A stretch of 64,000 nt of DNA from an uncultured Collinsella sp. (GCA_958435945.1 CAUBIC010000015.1:1-64000); one strand, 5' to 3'; shown: positions 1 through 10,081, counted from the stretch's first letter. Translations and numbers: made by a program. The notes: generated from the letters alone by a model not told the origin.

Positions 1-8
1 CGGGATTG

Positions 9-24
9 GTCAAAATAGTTTGAC
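9..24. repeat. short palindrome near the window edge
   Basis: GTCAAA at 9-14 is followed after four bases by TTTGAC at 19-24. No gene is visible in 1-389. Apart from this palindrome, that stretch holds the inverted-repeat element at 115-301 and the serA terminator. Confidence 0.4.
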
Positions 25-114
25 TATTAGCGGCTAAAATCGCCCGGCGCTAACAACGGTCGCGGGAGCTAAGGTTTTAGTTGCGAATAGCCTTCAATTG
101 CTCCTTGGAATTGG

Positions 115-301
115 CTTGAAAAGTGCTACCTAGAGCAAGTTATTTCGGAAAATGGACAGTCAATTTTAGTTTGGCATATAGAGATCGATTTTTACCTACT
201 AAAACCCCTGATAAAGCTGTTTGTAAAAGCAGTTGTGCTTAACGACTAGGGCCTCACTGTCGATTATCCGAAACAACTTGTTCTGGGTAGCACTTTTCAA
301 G
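115..301. repeat. 187-bp inverted-repeat element
   Basis: Two 46-base arms (115-160 and 256-301) are reverse complements at 41 of 46 positions and enclose about 95 AT-richer bases with no reading frame. The arms begin and end with CTTGAAAAGTGCTACC and its complement. This could be a MITE-like element or a long structured RNA. No clear target-site duplication is visible. Confidence 0.7.
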
Positions 302-317
302 TCCTCGGGAACAAGAA

Positions 318-352
318 ATTCGGCCCCCGTTTTGTGAAAACGGGGGCCGAAT
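318..352 (-). terminator. terminator of serC-serA
   Basis: A perfect 16-base stem (318-333 with 337-352, loop GTG) lies just past the serA stop codon. Read on the minus strand, it continues into AATTTCTTG. Confidence 0.8.
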
Positions 353-389
353 GGTCGTCGTGGCCTGTCTGGCAGGCTTGGCGCCGACG

Positions 390-1553
390 CTACTTGATCA
401 CGCGAACGCGATACATCGACGGAATCTGCTTGAGCGCCTCGATGGTGCTGCCGTCCAGGTGCTCGTCCGTGTCGAACATGGTGTAGGCGTTCTCGCCGGC
501 GGACTCGTTGGTCATACGCTGCACGTTGGCATTGTCCTTGGCCAGGATTGCCGTGATTTGGCCGATCATGTTGGGCACGTTGGCGTGCAGGCAGGCGATG
601 CGGCTCGCGGCGCGCGCCTTGCCCATGCTGCAGGCGGGGTAGTTGACGCTGTGCGCGATGTTACCGTTCTCCAGGTAATCCTTGAGCTCGCTGATGGCCA
701 TGTCGGCGCAGTTGGCCTCGGCCTCGCCAGTGCCGGCGCCCGAGTGCGTGGTGATAAACGTATTGGGCATCTTGACGGTCTTGGGCGTGGCAAAGTCGCA
801 GCTAAACCAGCTCAGCTTGCCCTCGCGCAGGGCTGCGTCGACGGCGTCTTCGTCAATGATGGTTTCGCGCGCGTAGTTGATGAGCACAGCGTCGGGCGCC
901 AGCAGGTTAATCTGCTCGGTGCTGATCATGCCGATGGTGTCGGCCTTGCTGGGCACGTGCACGGTGAGGTAGTCGCAGCCGCGGCACAGATCCTCGAGCG
1001 TGCCGACGCGCTGCACCTCGCGGCTCAGCACCCACGCGTGCTCGACGGAAATGAACGGATCGTAGCCGTAGACATCCATGCCCAGATCGACGCAGGCGTT
1101 GGCGACCTTGGAGCCCACGTTGCCCAGACCGATGACGCCGATGCGCTTGCCCTTGAGCTCGCGGCCCACAAAGGCCTTCTTGGCCTTTTCGGCGTCGACC
1201 TGAATCTCGGGGTCGTCGGCGTTGTCGCGCACCCAGTTCATCGACTGCACCACGCCGCGGCTCGAAAGTACCAGCATGCCCAGGACGAGCTCCTTGACGG
1301 CATTGCTGTTGGCACCGGGGGAGTTAAAGACGACGACGCCTTTCTTGGCGTACTCCTCGATGGGGATATTGTTGACGCCTGCGCCGCAGCGGGCGATGGC
1401 ACGGATGCCCTCGGGCAGCTCGTAGCCGTGCAGGTCGGTGGAGCGCATCAGGATAGCGTCGGCCTCCTCGGCGGTGCCCACAAACTCGTAGCCCTTGCCA
1501 AACTCGACTTTGCCGTCTTTAGTGATGTCGTCGATGGTCTTAATCTTACGCAT
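390..1553 (-). CDS. serA: D-3-phosphoglycerate dehydrogenase
   Basis: Catalyses the NAD-dependent oxidation of 3-phosphoglycerate to 3-phosphohydroxypyruvate, the first step of serine synthesis. At 387 aa it belongs to the short SerA class. The NAD-binding loop IGLGNVGSKVA (about residues 140-150) is intact, followed by the substrate-site INYARETIIDE and the catalytic histidine in ITTHSGAG. The last ~70 residues form an ACT-type regulatory domain, so serine feedback is possible. The start MRKIKT has an AAGGAG-like site upstream. It lies 70 bp downstream of serC on the same strand, with a terminator directly after it, so the two are probably one operon. Confidence 0.93.
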   Translation of the reverse strand: MRKIKTIDDITKDGKVEFGKGYEFVGTAEEADAILMRSTDLHGYELPEGIRAIARCGAGVNNIPIEEYAKKGVVVFNSPGANSNAVKELVLGMLVLSSRGVVQSMNWVRDNADDPEIQVDAEKAKKAFVGRELKGKRIGVIGLGNVGSKVANACVDLGMDVYGYDPFISVEHAWVLSREVQRVGTLEDLCRGCDYLTVHVPSKADTIGMISTEQINLLAPDAVLINYARETIIDEDAVDAALREGKLSWFSCDFATPKTVKMPNTFITTHSGAGTGEAEANCADMAISELKDYLENGNIAHSVNYPACSMGKARAASRIACLHANVPNMIGQITAILAKDNANVQRMTNESAGENAYTMFDTDEHLDGSTIEALKQIPSMYRVRVIK

Positions 1554-1623
1554 GGAAAAACTCCTTAGCAGGTTTGGTTTAAACAGGTGGTTTGAAGTGG
1601 CTGGTCGGCCCGCGCGTTGCGGG

Positions 1624-2748
<1,125 letters not shown>

Positions 2749-2891
2749 CTTCTAGTTCCCCCCTCGTAGTCGTTTGAACGTTCGGGATACTTTAGCACAG
2801 TGGAGCGCCAGGCGCGACCGCATCACGGTAAAACTCGAGTGCGCCGCTATGATTTGCAGGATGGTTACATGGGGGAGGGCGGTCGTTAGGT

Positions 2892-4634
2892 CTATATCAC
2901 CGGGATATACCGTGACAAATACTCCTTGAGTGCCGGGTCGCATACATAAAGAAACGTTCCCAGCATGCCACGCGTCATGAGGACATAGTAGGCGTTGACG
3001 ATGATCTTTCGTAGGTCGTCGTCGCTTGCCTTTTTCTTTGCGACGGTATCTTTGAAGTTTGCCTTGTTAACGCAGACGCCCCCTTTGTCGTTGTCGTAGT
3101 AAATGTCTAGCCCCAGAATTACAAAGCCGTAGTTGAGGTCGTAGCCCTGTACCGTGTGGATGCATCCGACCTCGTTGACGGCGTTGGGGGAGTTAACCCA
3201 ATCCTTTTGACTCGAGTTCCAACGTTTAGGGATGCCCTCAATGACGATGTCGAACGCGTCTTTGTGTTTCTTCGTTTCCCACTTCCACGCAAAACCTGCC
3301 GTCATGCGGGATAGACCAACTTCTTCTTCCTTGGCTTGCTGTAGGGAACAGAAATCCTCAAATTGGTTGACGATTCCAAACTGGTATCTGGGGGTATCGC
3401 TGTTCGGATCCCCGGTTCGCGAATCGTAAGGCTCCGATGAAAAGAGATTCTTGAATTTCATGCCGGCATGCATATACGCTTTGTTATCGAGTAGATCATA
3501 TACAAAGTCGAGATACTCATCGCCGCCGCGTACTCGCATTTGCGTGCTTAGGCTGAACTCTTCAGTTTCAATGCCCTCTTCTTCGAGTTGGTTAAGTCGC
3601 CGCTCAAGACCGTCTCGATTGAGGCCGGATGCCCTGACTTGCTGCTTGGGGTCATAAAACAGATATGCCTTGTCGCAGCATTTGAATATCCAGTCAACTT
3701 GGTTGCTTGTGTGTGGAAGGTCAAGACGATCACAAGTGCTATAGAAGGCCTTGATGCCGGAGCCCATGCTTAGATAATTACCCAGTCGATGTGCTTCATC
3801 GACAAGTAGGATGTCATAACGATCATTTTTGGTTACGTCACTGGGGCTCAAGATATCGCCAGGCTTTAACCCTGGAAGGAAGTGCGTGAGTTTCCTGAGG
3901 GTCTTTTTCAGGGAATCCATGGGGGTGACAAAACCGACTCGCAGGCCGGAAAGGTTGGGCTCATTTTTGATTTTGAACATGAGACTGATGGCGAGGATTG
4001 TTTTACCTGTTCCCGGCGCGCCATTCACGACGGTTATACGTTCTCTTTTTGAGCCGCCATGTTTTACGTCTTCATGCTCCTGTTCGAGACGTTTAAAAAT
4101 CGTCTCGATCGTTTCGTATTGGTCGGGCGTAAGCGTCTTGAAAGGCGAGAACTTGAACAGATCGGAGTTCTCGAGCTCTTCAATCGGATGAATCGCGTAG
4201 TTTTCTTCGCGAAGCTTTGTCCAGAGGTCTCGGAACCTCTGGCGATACTGAGGCCGCTCAAAATAATCGAATTGGGCATAGCCGTTGTTGGCATTGGTGA
4301 CCTGGTATTTTTCGTCGGCACAGAACAGCTCAATAAGTCGATTCTCGAACTCGAACGTTGCGGATTGGTTGAAGGTGGGATTGTCGATCAGAAGGGTCCG
4401 GTCGAAGTCCTTGTCCACGTTTGCAGCGTGTTGTTTCATACGGCGCTGGTAATTGGTTGTTTGGCCGATGTATGCCGTCTTGTTTCTGCTGTTGGTAAGA
4501 ATGTAAAGGACAGGCCAACTCTCGTCATGATGGGCTCCAGGCTTTGGCGTGCCAAAGTCCTGAAGCGATTCGCTTGTCTCAAAGGGCTGGGGTAGGGGAA
4601 GCGCGTATTGCCGAAGGGCGAACTCATTACTCAT
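2892..4634 (-). CDS. GIY-YIG nuclease fused to DUF2075 helicase-like ATPase
   Basis: 580 aa from the ATG at 4634, which has an AAAGGCG site at good spacing; the longer frame lacks one. Residues ~42-120 form a GIY-YIG nuclease: VLYIL, AYIG, the RRMKQH region, a downstream FENRLIE and an Asn-rich end. Residues ~195-580 are a DUF2075 P-loop ATPase with Walker A GAPGTGKT (204-211), Walker B LLVDEAH (275-281), HTVQGYD near the C-terminus and the family signature YYVLMTRGMLGT. It overlaps the upstream MazG-like gene by 8 bp, so the two are translationally coupled. A nuclease plus helicase-type motor suggests nucleic-acid processing or anti-phage defence. The domains are clear; the role is inferred. 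Confidence 0.85.
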   Translation of the reverse strand: MSNEFALRQYALPLPQPFETSESLQDFGTPKPGAHHDESWPVLYILTNSRNKTAYIGQTTNYQRRMKQHAANVDKDFDRTLLIDNPTFNQSATFEFENRLIELFCADEKYQVTNANNGYAQFDYFERPQYRQRFRDLWTKLREENYAIHPIEELENSDLFKFSPFKTLTPDQYETIETIFKRLEQEHEDVKHGGSKRERITVVNGAPGTGKTILAISLMFKIKNEPNLSGLRVGFVTPMDSLKKTLRKLTHFLPGLKPGDILSPSDVTKNDRYDILLVDEAHRLGNYLSMGSGIKAFYSTCDRLDLPHTSNQVDWIFKCCDKAYLFYDPKQQVRASGLNRDGLERRLNQLEEEGIETEEFSLSTQMRVRGGDEYLDFVYDLLDNKAYMHAGMKFKNLFSSEPYDSRTGDPNSDTPRYQFGIVNQFEDFCSLQQAKEEEVGLSRMTAGFAWKWETKKHKDAFDIVIEGIPKRWNSSQKDWVNSPNAVNEVGCIHTVQGYDLNYGFVILGLDIYYDNDKGGVCVNKANFKDTVAKKKASDDDLRKIIVNAYYVLMTRGMLGTFLYVCDPALKEYLSRYIPVI

Positions 4635-4983
4635 GATGGTTCGCCTTTCTGTATTCGTTAGATGATGCGTCGACGGGGTAGCGCTCGCCATTGCGCTTGA
4701 GCTTAGACGAAAGCGCCGCTGGCAGGTCGATTTCATTTAAATCTGCGAAACGCAGAAGGAAAAGGAGCGTGTCGGCGACTTCGTCTTCGATAGCTTGGCG
4801 TTGCTCGGTGTCTTCGAACATTTCTGCAATGCGCTCGTCGCTCACAAAACGAAAGAGCTGAAGGAGCTCGGAGGACTCAGTTGCCATGCCGATGGCAAGC
4901 TCTTTTGGCGTGTGATATTTGCGCCAGTCGCGTGCATCACAAAAGTCCCTGACTTGTTCCGTCATGGCATCGAGCTTATCCAT
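4627..4983 (-). CDS. MazG-like nucleotide pyrophosphohydrolase
   Basis: 118 aa all-alpha NTP pyrophosphohydrolase related to dCTP pyrophosphatases. The metal-binding signature is visible as ESSELLQLFRF followed by EDEVADTLLFLLRFAD, and the C-terminus KRNGERYPVD is typical. It would hydrolyse (d)NTPs to (d)NMP and pyrophosphate. The start is the ATG at 4983 with GGGAGG nine bases upstream; the TTG at 4992 abuts that site and is unlikely. It is first in a two-gene unit with the GIY-YIG/DUF2075 gene. Such enzymes act either as housekeeping dNTP cleaners or in nucleotide-depletion defence; the neighbour favours the latter, without proof. Confidence 0.87.
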   Translation of the reverse strand: MDKLDAMTEQVRDFCDARDWRKYHTPKELAIGMATESSELLQLFRFVSDERIAEMFEDTEQRQAIEDEVADTLLFLLRFADLNEIDLPAALSSKLKRNGERYPVDASSNEYRKANHHE

Positions 4984-5098
4984 CGTCCGCAACCTCCCTG
5001 ATGTTCATTGTTTTATTATGGCCGTATCTGGTATTTATTGCACATCATTTGGGGTGTGCGGTTTGTTCGATCGCGATTGGCCGGTAGGAGGTTTCACC

Positions 5099-5305
5099 AT
5101 GAAGATCGACGTTGATGTAGACCAGCTGCGCGAGAGCTTGCTCGACCGCGCGGGGAGTGCGGCTGGCGTGGGCTTTCCGGCCGCCATGCTCGACGTAGTG
5201 GATATCGAGGACGAGTCGCCCCAAGAGCTCCTAGCCCGAGCTGAACGCGAAGGCCTCGACCTCCGTGTCTTCGCCACAGGCGACGATACGGACGACGGTT
5301 GGTAG
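5099..5305 (+). CDS. small acidic protein of unknown function
   Basis: 68 aa with a strong ribosome binding site (GGAGG, seven bases before the ATG). It begins MKIDVDVDQLRE and ends in an acidic GDDTDDGW. The sequence is Asp/Glu-rich, with no membrane segment or cysteine. It is divergent from the MazG-like gene with about 115 bp between, and followed by hairpin repeat R1a. I do not recognise the family. The ribosome binding site and ordinary codon use support a real gene. Confidence 0.6.
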   Translation: MKIDVDVDQLRESLLDRAGSAAGVGFPAAMLDVVDIEDESPQELLARAEREGLDLRVFATGDDTDDGW

Positions 5306-5335
5306 CCATAGCCACCCCTCAACCTTATCCCCTCA

Positions 5336-5408
5336 ATAACTTGCGGTGAAATAGGGACTGTTTAGGCTGCTAGAAGGCCTATTCAGTCCCTATTTCACCG
5401 CAACTTAT
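5336..5408. repeat. repeat R1a, 25-bp inverted repeat
   Basis: Arms 5336-5360 and 5384-5408 match at 24 of 25 positions around a 23-base loop, with core GCGGTGAAATAGGGACT. Related sequences occur at 32883-32958, 42643-42666 and 42736-42803. It sits between two converging genes and may also end transcription of the antiporter gene. Confidence 0.85.
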
Positions 5409-5420
5409 GGGTGGGGATGG

Positions 5421-7022
5421 CTACGACGCTAGCGTGGCAATGACGGCTTCGTCGCCGGCGTATATGAGGGTATTGCCGTCGGGGATGATGGTTTGGCCGT
5501 CGCGTTTGAGCATCACGACGATAAACGGGTGCTTGCCTTGCGGCACGTCGCGCAGGCGCTGTCCAGCTAAGCGGCCGTGGGGAGTCACGGTGACCTCGCG
5601 CAGTGTAACCTCGGCACGTTCTTCAAACGTCGGTGCGGCCATCACCAACAGGTCGCCTTCCTCGATGACGGTATCACCGTTGGGCAGTACGGGGTGTGCG
5701 CCGTCACGCAGCACCAGGACTACGAGCATGTCGGTGACGCTGCCAATGTCCGCGAGCGAGCGCCCGGCAAACGGATGGCCCGCGCCCACCTTGAGCTTAA
5801 CGAACGACATGCCGTCCTCGTCGCGGTAATCGTTAAACGTGCGGCGCACGTCGCCTTCCGTGTCGATCATGTCGAGCTTTTTCGCCACTGCCGGTAGCAG
5901 CGAGCCCTGCACTACAATGCTCGACACGGCAATCAGAAAGACCAGGTCAAATAGGTCGTGCCCACCGGGAACACCGACCACCACGGCAAAGAGGCTAAAC
6001 ACGACCGAAGCCGCGCCGCGCAGACCCGCCCAGCTTACGAGCGCGACTTGGCGAGGATTGGTCTTAAAGGGCGCCAACAGCAGGCCGACGGCGATGGGGC
6101 GGCTCACGAAGAGCATAAACGCCATGAGCGCCAGGCCCGGCAACAGCATTTGCGGCAGGCGCGCAGGCGTGACGAGCAGGCCCAGCAAAAAGAAGATGGT
6201 CATCTCGGCCATTTCGGTGAGGGTATCAAAGAAGTGCGCCATCTCGACCTTGCCGGTGATGTCGCTTGCACCCAGCACAATGCCTGCCAGGTATACGGCC
6301 AAAAAGCCGTTGCCGCCCAGATAGCTCGGCAGCGCGTAGGCGACGATCGCCACGGCGAACAAAAAGATAGTCTGCGCGCCTTCGGCCGTTGCGTGTGCGC
6401 GTTCGATTAGACGGCTGGATGTCCAGCCGATGGCAAGGCCCAGCCCCACGCCCAGGATGATCTGCTTGGCCAGCAGCACGGGAATGTCGATATTGCCGCC
6501 CGCCGCGAGGGTCGCGAGCACCGCGGTGAGCATGTAGGCGACGGGGTCGTTGGAGCCCGATTCCACCTCGAGCAGCGAGTCGGTGCCGCCCCTCAGCGAC
6601 AGGTTGTGCTCGCGCAGCACGCTAAAGACGCTCGCCGCATCGGTCGACGCAACGACCGAGCCCAGCAGCAGGCCGCCGATCCAGTCGAAGCCCAGTGCGA
6701 AGTGCGCAAAGGCGCCCGTGATACCAGCGGTGATGATAACGCCGAGCGTGCTCAGCAGTACCGCGGGCGCGGCGACGGGCTTGGCGCGGTCGATGTTGGT
6801 GTTAAAGCCGCCGTAGAACATGATGAACAACAGCGCCGTACTGCAGACGGTTTCGGTAAGCGCGTAGTCGCTAAATTCGATGTGCGCCGGCCCGTTAACG
6901 CCCAGCAGCATGCCGAGCGCGATAAAGATGAGCAGGGTGGGGAAGGGGAGCTTTTTGCCGACGGGTTTGATGGTCAGGCACAAAATGATGACGAGGCCGA
7001 TAAAGAGAAGTATCTGGTTCAT
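5421..7022 (-). CDS. cation/proton antiporter with two TrkA-C domains (NhaP2/CvrA type)
   Basis: 533 aa CPA1-type antiporter. About 12-13 hydrophobic segments occupy residues 1-385, including the conserved ASTDAASVFSVL and SWAGLRGAASVV stretches that hold ion-translocation residues. Residues ~400-533 carry two RCK C-lobe repeats (each with a GRSL- or GQRL-type turn followed by a PxGxTxIxxGD motif), which normally bind a regulatory ligand. It would exchange K+ or Na+ for H+ at the cytoplasmic membrane for pH or potassium balance. The ATG at 7022 has a GGAG site. It is transcribed alone and divergently from the phosphatase gene. Confidence 0.88.
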   Translation of the reverse strand: MNQILLFIGLVIILCLTIKPVGKKLPFPTLLIFIALGMLLGVNGPAHIEFSDYALTETVCSTALLFIMFYGGFNTNIDRAKPVAAPAVLLSTLGVIITAGITGAFAHFALGFDWIGGLLLGSVVASTDAASVFSVLREHNLSLRGGTDSLLEVESGSNDPVAYMLTAVLATLAAGGNIDIPVLLAKQIILGVGLGLAIGWTSSRLIERAHATAEGAQTIFLFAVAIVAYALPSYLGGNGFLAVYLAGIVLGASDITGKVEMAHFFDTLTEMAEMTIFFLLGLLVTPARLPQMLLPGLALMAFMLFVSRPIAVGLLLAPFKTNPRQVALVSWAGLRGAASVVFSLFAVVVGVPGGHDLFDLVFLIAVSSIVVQGSLLPAVAKKLDMIDTEGDVRRTFNDYRDEDGMSFVKLKVGAGHPFAGRSLADIGSVTDMLVVLVLRDGAHPVLPNGDTVIEEGDLLVMAAPTFEERAEVTLREVTVTPHGRLAGQRLRDVPQGKHPFIVVMLKRDGQTIIPDGNTLIYAGDEAVIATLAS

Positions 7023-7238
7023 GGGTAGTGTCCGCTCCTGGGTGGTTGGCGTGGCACGGTCGATTGTCTGCGGTTATTTGTACCCAAAGATGGTGGGTTT
7101 ATGGGGCCGAGCCGTGGACGTTCGTATTTTCGACACGTGGTAGGTGCGCGGGAAGCGCTGGGTGGGGTGTTGATGCTGGTGGCGCGGTGTTTTCGGGGCG
7201 TGCGGGCGACCGCTTGTGACCGTTGGCAGCGGTGGCAC

Positions 7239-7267
7239 TTTCCAGCTTTATTGCAACGGAGTACAAT
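7239..7267 (+). promoter_or_regulatory. promoter of the metallophosphatase gene
   Basis: TTTCCA (7239-7244) and TACAAT (7262-7267) are separated by 17 bases, about 75 bases before the ATG. The rest of the 320-bp gap between the antiporter and phosphatase genes shows nothing else I can name. Confidence 0.5.
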
Positions 7268-7342
7268 GGGTAACGTTTAAGTTCAACTTGAAGTTTTAGG
7301 CGTGGCATCGGGCTTCGGCCGTAATGCAGGGAAAGGCGTTCC

Positions 7343-8182
7343 ATGGCGATCTATGTGACATCTGATGCTCACGGGCACGTGCGCGCGCTGGACGAGGCCC
7401 TTTCCAAGATCTCGCTGGCGTCCGACGACACGCTGTATGTGCTGGGCGACATGATCGACCGCGGTCCCGATCCGGTCGGTGTCATCAATTTGGTGCGGTC
7501 GCTGCCCAACGCTCGCATGCTTAAGGGCAACCACGAGCAGATTATGCTCGACGCAATCATTGGCCAGGACCCGCTCGATGCCGAGACCTGGGATATCAAC
7601 GGCGGTTGGACTACGCGCCAACAGCTCAACGAAATGGAATTTGAGGCATACGAGGAGCTGGTGCGCTGGGCTGCCGCCCTGCCGCTCTATGCGGTGGCCG
7701 AGACTGCCGAACGGCCGTACCTGCTGGTGCACGCCGGCATTCAGGCCGAGGCGGCGCGTGCGTTTTTGCTTGAGCATGGTGTCGATTGCGCCGACGGCAG
7801 GGGAGCGGTTGATGCCGATAGCGACCTGCTACAGCAAATGCTCGCCGTGCAGTCGTCCGATGACTTGCTGTGGATTCGTCACGGCTACTGGGATGCTCCG
7901 ACGGGGCTGCTTTCTGCCGAGGGCAAGGGTCCGGTCGTGGTGAGCGGCCACACGCCCACGGTGTCGCTGGGACGCTATTGCGAGGTTGGCGGCCTTGCAG
8001 GGCTCGATGAGGAGTCGGGCCGCGGGCAAATGGTGCGCTTGGGTGGCGAGGATACCGCCGGTGTGCCCGATCGCATCGATATCGACTGCGCGGCGGCCAC
8101 CGGTTCCGAGTTCGGCCGCGTCGGGATCCTGCGTTTGGATGACGGGGCGGAGTTTTATGCGAACATCAACCCGGGCGAATAA
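7343..8182 (+). CDS. PP2A/ApaH-type metallophosphatase
   Basis: 279 aa calcineurin-like phosphoesterase. The metal-site motifs appear in order: DAHGH (residue ~9), GDMIDRGPDP (~35), KGNHEQ (~56), VHAGIQ (~132) and SGHTPT (~200). Family members are Ser/Thr protein phosphatases or dinucleoside-polyphosphate hydrolases; the sequence does not tell which. It is cytoplasmic, with no signal peptide. It is a single gene with its own promoter, followed by repeats. Length and motif spacing fit an intact enzyme. Confidence 0.85.
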   Translation: MAIYVTSDAHGHVRALDEALSKISLASDDTLYVLGDMIDRGPDPVGVINLVRSLPNARMLKGNHEQIMLDAIIGQDPLDAETWDINGGWTTRQQLNEMEFEAYEELVRWAAALPLYAVAETAERPYLLVHAGIQAEAARAFLLEHGVDCADGRGAVDADSDLLQQMLAVQSSDDLLWIRHGYWDAPTGLLSAEGKGPVVVSGHTPTVSLGRYCEVGGLAGLDEESGRGQMVRLGGEDTAGVPDRIDIDCAAATGSEFGRVGILRLDDGAEFYANINPGE

Positions 8183-8202
8183 TCGCTGCAAAGGGTAGCT
8201 AA

Positions 8203-8283
8203 TTTGGGACGGGGCCTTTTTGACTACTTTTGCCCTTCTGCCCGCTAATTGATTTTTCTGGGACGGGGATTAAATAATCATTT
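8203..8283. repeat. repeat R5, copy 1 (units A and B)
   Basis: Unit A (8203-8231, TTTGGGACGGGGCC then a T-rich tail) is followed by unit B (8251-8283, TTCTGGGACGGGGATTAAA ending in AATCATT). Both units recur at 21016-21096 with A in the opposite orientation. The unit carries the GGGACGGGG core shared by several repeat families here. Confidence 0.7.
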
Positions 8284-8298
8284 GGCCGCCCGCTGGCT

Positions 8299-8417
8299 AA
8301 GTGAGCAGACTTTTTTGGAAATGCCGAGCACTCAACATATTTGCCTCAATAAAACCGCAGGTCACAGACTTGTGCTTTGTCGGTGTGATCGGGGATTCGG
8401 TAAAAGTCTACTCACTT
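8299..8417. repeat. 119-bp inverted-repeat element
   Basis: Terminal arms AAGTGAGCAGACTTTT (8299-8314) and AAAAGTCTACTCACTT (8402-8417) pair with one mismatch. The interior carries AAAACCGCAGGT at 8351, which also lies inside the 130-bp element at 32660-32789. There is no reading frame. The remaining bases to the flippase stop at 8501 hold a GC-rich partial palindrome around 8450. Confidence 0.7.
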
Positions 8418-8500
8418 AGGTTTGCGTGATGCATATTGTCCGCAACGAGACCCCGGCCGGGGTGATTCCATCGCAAATTCCGGTGACCGGGGGCAGCTAA

Positions 8501-10081
8501 TTAGGCGCCGTACGGGTTGCGGGCTCGTTCTATGCGCTGGCGGATGTGGGCGTATTCGACAATCAACAGCACCAGCAGTAGGGCCATGATAGCCAGGTAG
8601 CTCACGACGGCACCCATCAGACCCAGCAGGTTGATCAGGATCACCGGGAGCACTACGCTCACGGCAAAGCAGATCAGGTAGATCTTGGTGACGTCTCCAG
8701 CGTGGCGCAGCACCGTGATGATGGCATAGATAAAGTCGATGGCCGCGGTTACACCGCCGGCGACGACCATCAGCAGTGCCAGCGTGCGGTAGCGCTCAAA
8801 GTTGAGGCCGTACATAAAGCTCATGAGGGGAATGCCGGGACCGGCCATAAATGCGGCGCACACGCCGGTGATGGCCACGATTAGTGCCATAACGGCAATA
8901 ATAATCAAGTCAAAACGGCGGCGTTTGCGCGGGTTCGCCCAAATGCTCGACAGACGCAGGAGCTGCGGTTTATAGACAAATCCGATGCTCAGCAAAATAG
9001 CCTGCGCTGGAAAGAACAGGGCATTAAAGTACAGCTGGTATTTGTAGGCCAGCGTGCCTTCCATCACAAACTTGGGCATGCTCTCGATAAGGTTGAATAA
9101 AAAGAGCGCGCCAAAGAGCGGGGCGCACTGGACAAACAGGTGGCCGACCTCGCGCAGACTCATGCGGCGTGATTTTTCGGTTTCGAGCAGGGCGAGCGGG
9201 GCGGTGACCAGCACGAGCGAGACGATGGCGGTGACACCCATGGCCATGGCCGCGATGGGCATGCTGCGCGTGAGGAACAGTGCCACGCTAAAGACCGCGA
9301 TGACGCCGGCGGAACGCAGCGTTTGGCTCATGCCGGCCAGGTAGAGTTTATCGGCCTGCTGCAGGCGGCCCTCGTACACGTCCGCCACGCCGTCGATCAC
9401 CTTATACAGGTAGACGCCCAGGCCGATCGTTGCCATCTGCGCGTCGTAGCCGCGGGCACTGCTGTATGCAAGGCCGCAGGCCAGCGCGAATGCTCCGCAA
9501 AGCCAGCGGTTGAGCTGATAGGAGGCAAAGGACGCCTTCTCGTCGATGTCCGAGACCTGAAAATTGCGCACGCCGTAGTTGCACGCGATCATGATGAGCG
9601 TGCCGGTGACAAACGCAATGGAGAACTTGCCGGCTTCCTCGGCGCCCACGAGCTGCGTGGACACGATGGTGAGCAGAGGAAACGCCATGCCCCATACGGC
9701 GGTGCCCAGGGTATTCCAAAGGTAGTCGCGACGGGTGGCATGATCTTCGTACTCGGCTTCTTGCGTGGAGAAGCCGCCGCCGTAGACGGCTCCGAGCAGG
9801 CGGTTCCACCAGGCATTGACCATGCGGTGGATGGGGCCGGGCTGGCGATCGCGCTCGCGGCGACGGCGTGTGGCCTGGTTGCTGTCGGGACCGCCGGCGT
9901 TACGCTGGCTTAGCTCTTGGATTCGTGCGAGCTCCTCGGCGGTGTGCGATGCGGGGAACAGGCCGTTCTCGATGCGTCCGCCTTGGGCCTTTGCGGTGCC
10001 GCCGCTCGCTGCGGCGGGGTCGGCGACGCCATTGCGGCGGGCGATGGCGCGTCGGATGCTATCGAGGGGCGTGATGCTCAA
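8501..10081 (-). CDS. polysaccharide flippase (Wzx/MATE-like)
   Basis: 526 aa membrane protein with about 14 predicted TM segments from residue ~115 on, typical of polysaccharide or lipid-linked oligosaccharide exporters. The first ~110 residues are unusual for the family: a hydrophilic Arg/Gln/Ala-rich cytoplasmic tail including RRRRERDRQPGP. The start is a TTG at 10081 preceded by AAAGGAA, so the tail is translated if this start is used. It probably moves undecaprenyl-linked sugar units across the membrane, but its partner glycosyltransferases are not adjacent. A specific substrate cannot be read from the sequence. Confidence 0.78.
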   Translation of the reverse strand: MSITPLDSIRRAIARRNGVADPAAASGGTAKAQGGRIENGLFPASHTAEELARIQELSQRNAGGPDSNQATRRRRERDRQPGPIHRMVNAWWNRLLGAVYGGGFSTQEAEYEDHATRRDYLWNTLGTAVWGMAFPLLTIVSTQLVGAEEAGKFSIAFVTGTLIMIACNYGVRNFQVSDIDEKASFASYQLNRWLCGAFALACGLAYSSARGYDAQMATIGLGVYLYKVIDGVADVYEGRLQQADKLYLAGMSQTLRSAGVIAVFSVALFLTRSMPIAAMAMGVTAIVSLVLVTAPLALLETEKSRRMSLREVGHLFVQCAPLFGALFLFNLIESMPKFVMEGTLAYKYQLYFNALFFPAQAILLSIGFVYKPQLLRLSSIWANPRKRRRFDLIIIAVMALIVAITGVCAAFMAGPGIPLMSFMYGLNFERYRTLALLMVVAGGVTAAIDFIYAIITVLRHAGDVTKIYLICFAVSVVLPVILINLLGLMGAVVSYLAIMALLLVLLIVEYAHIRQRIERARNPYGA

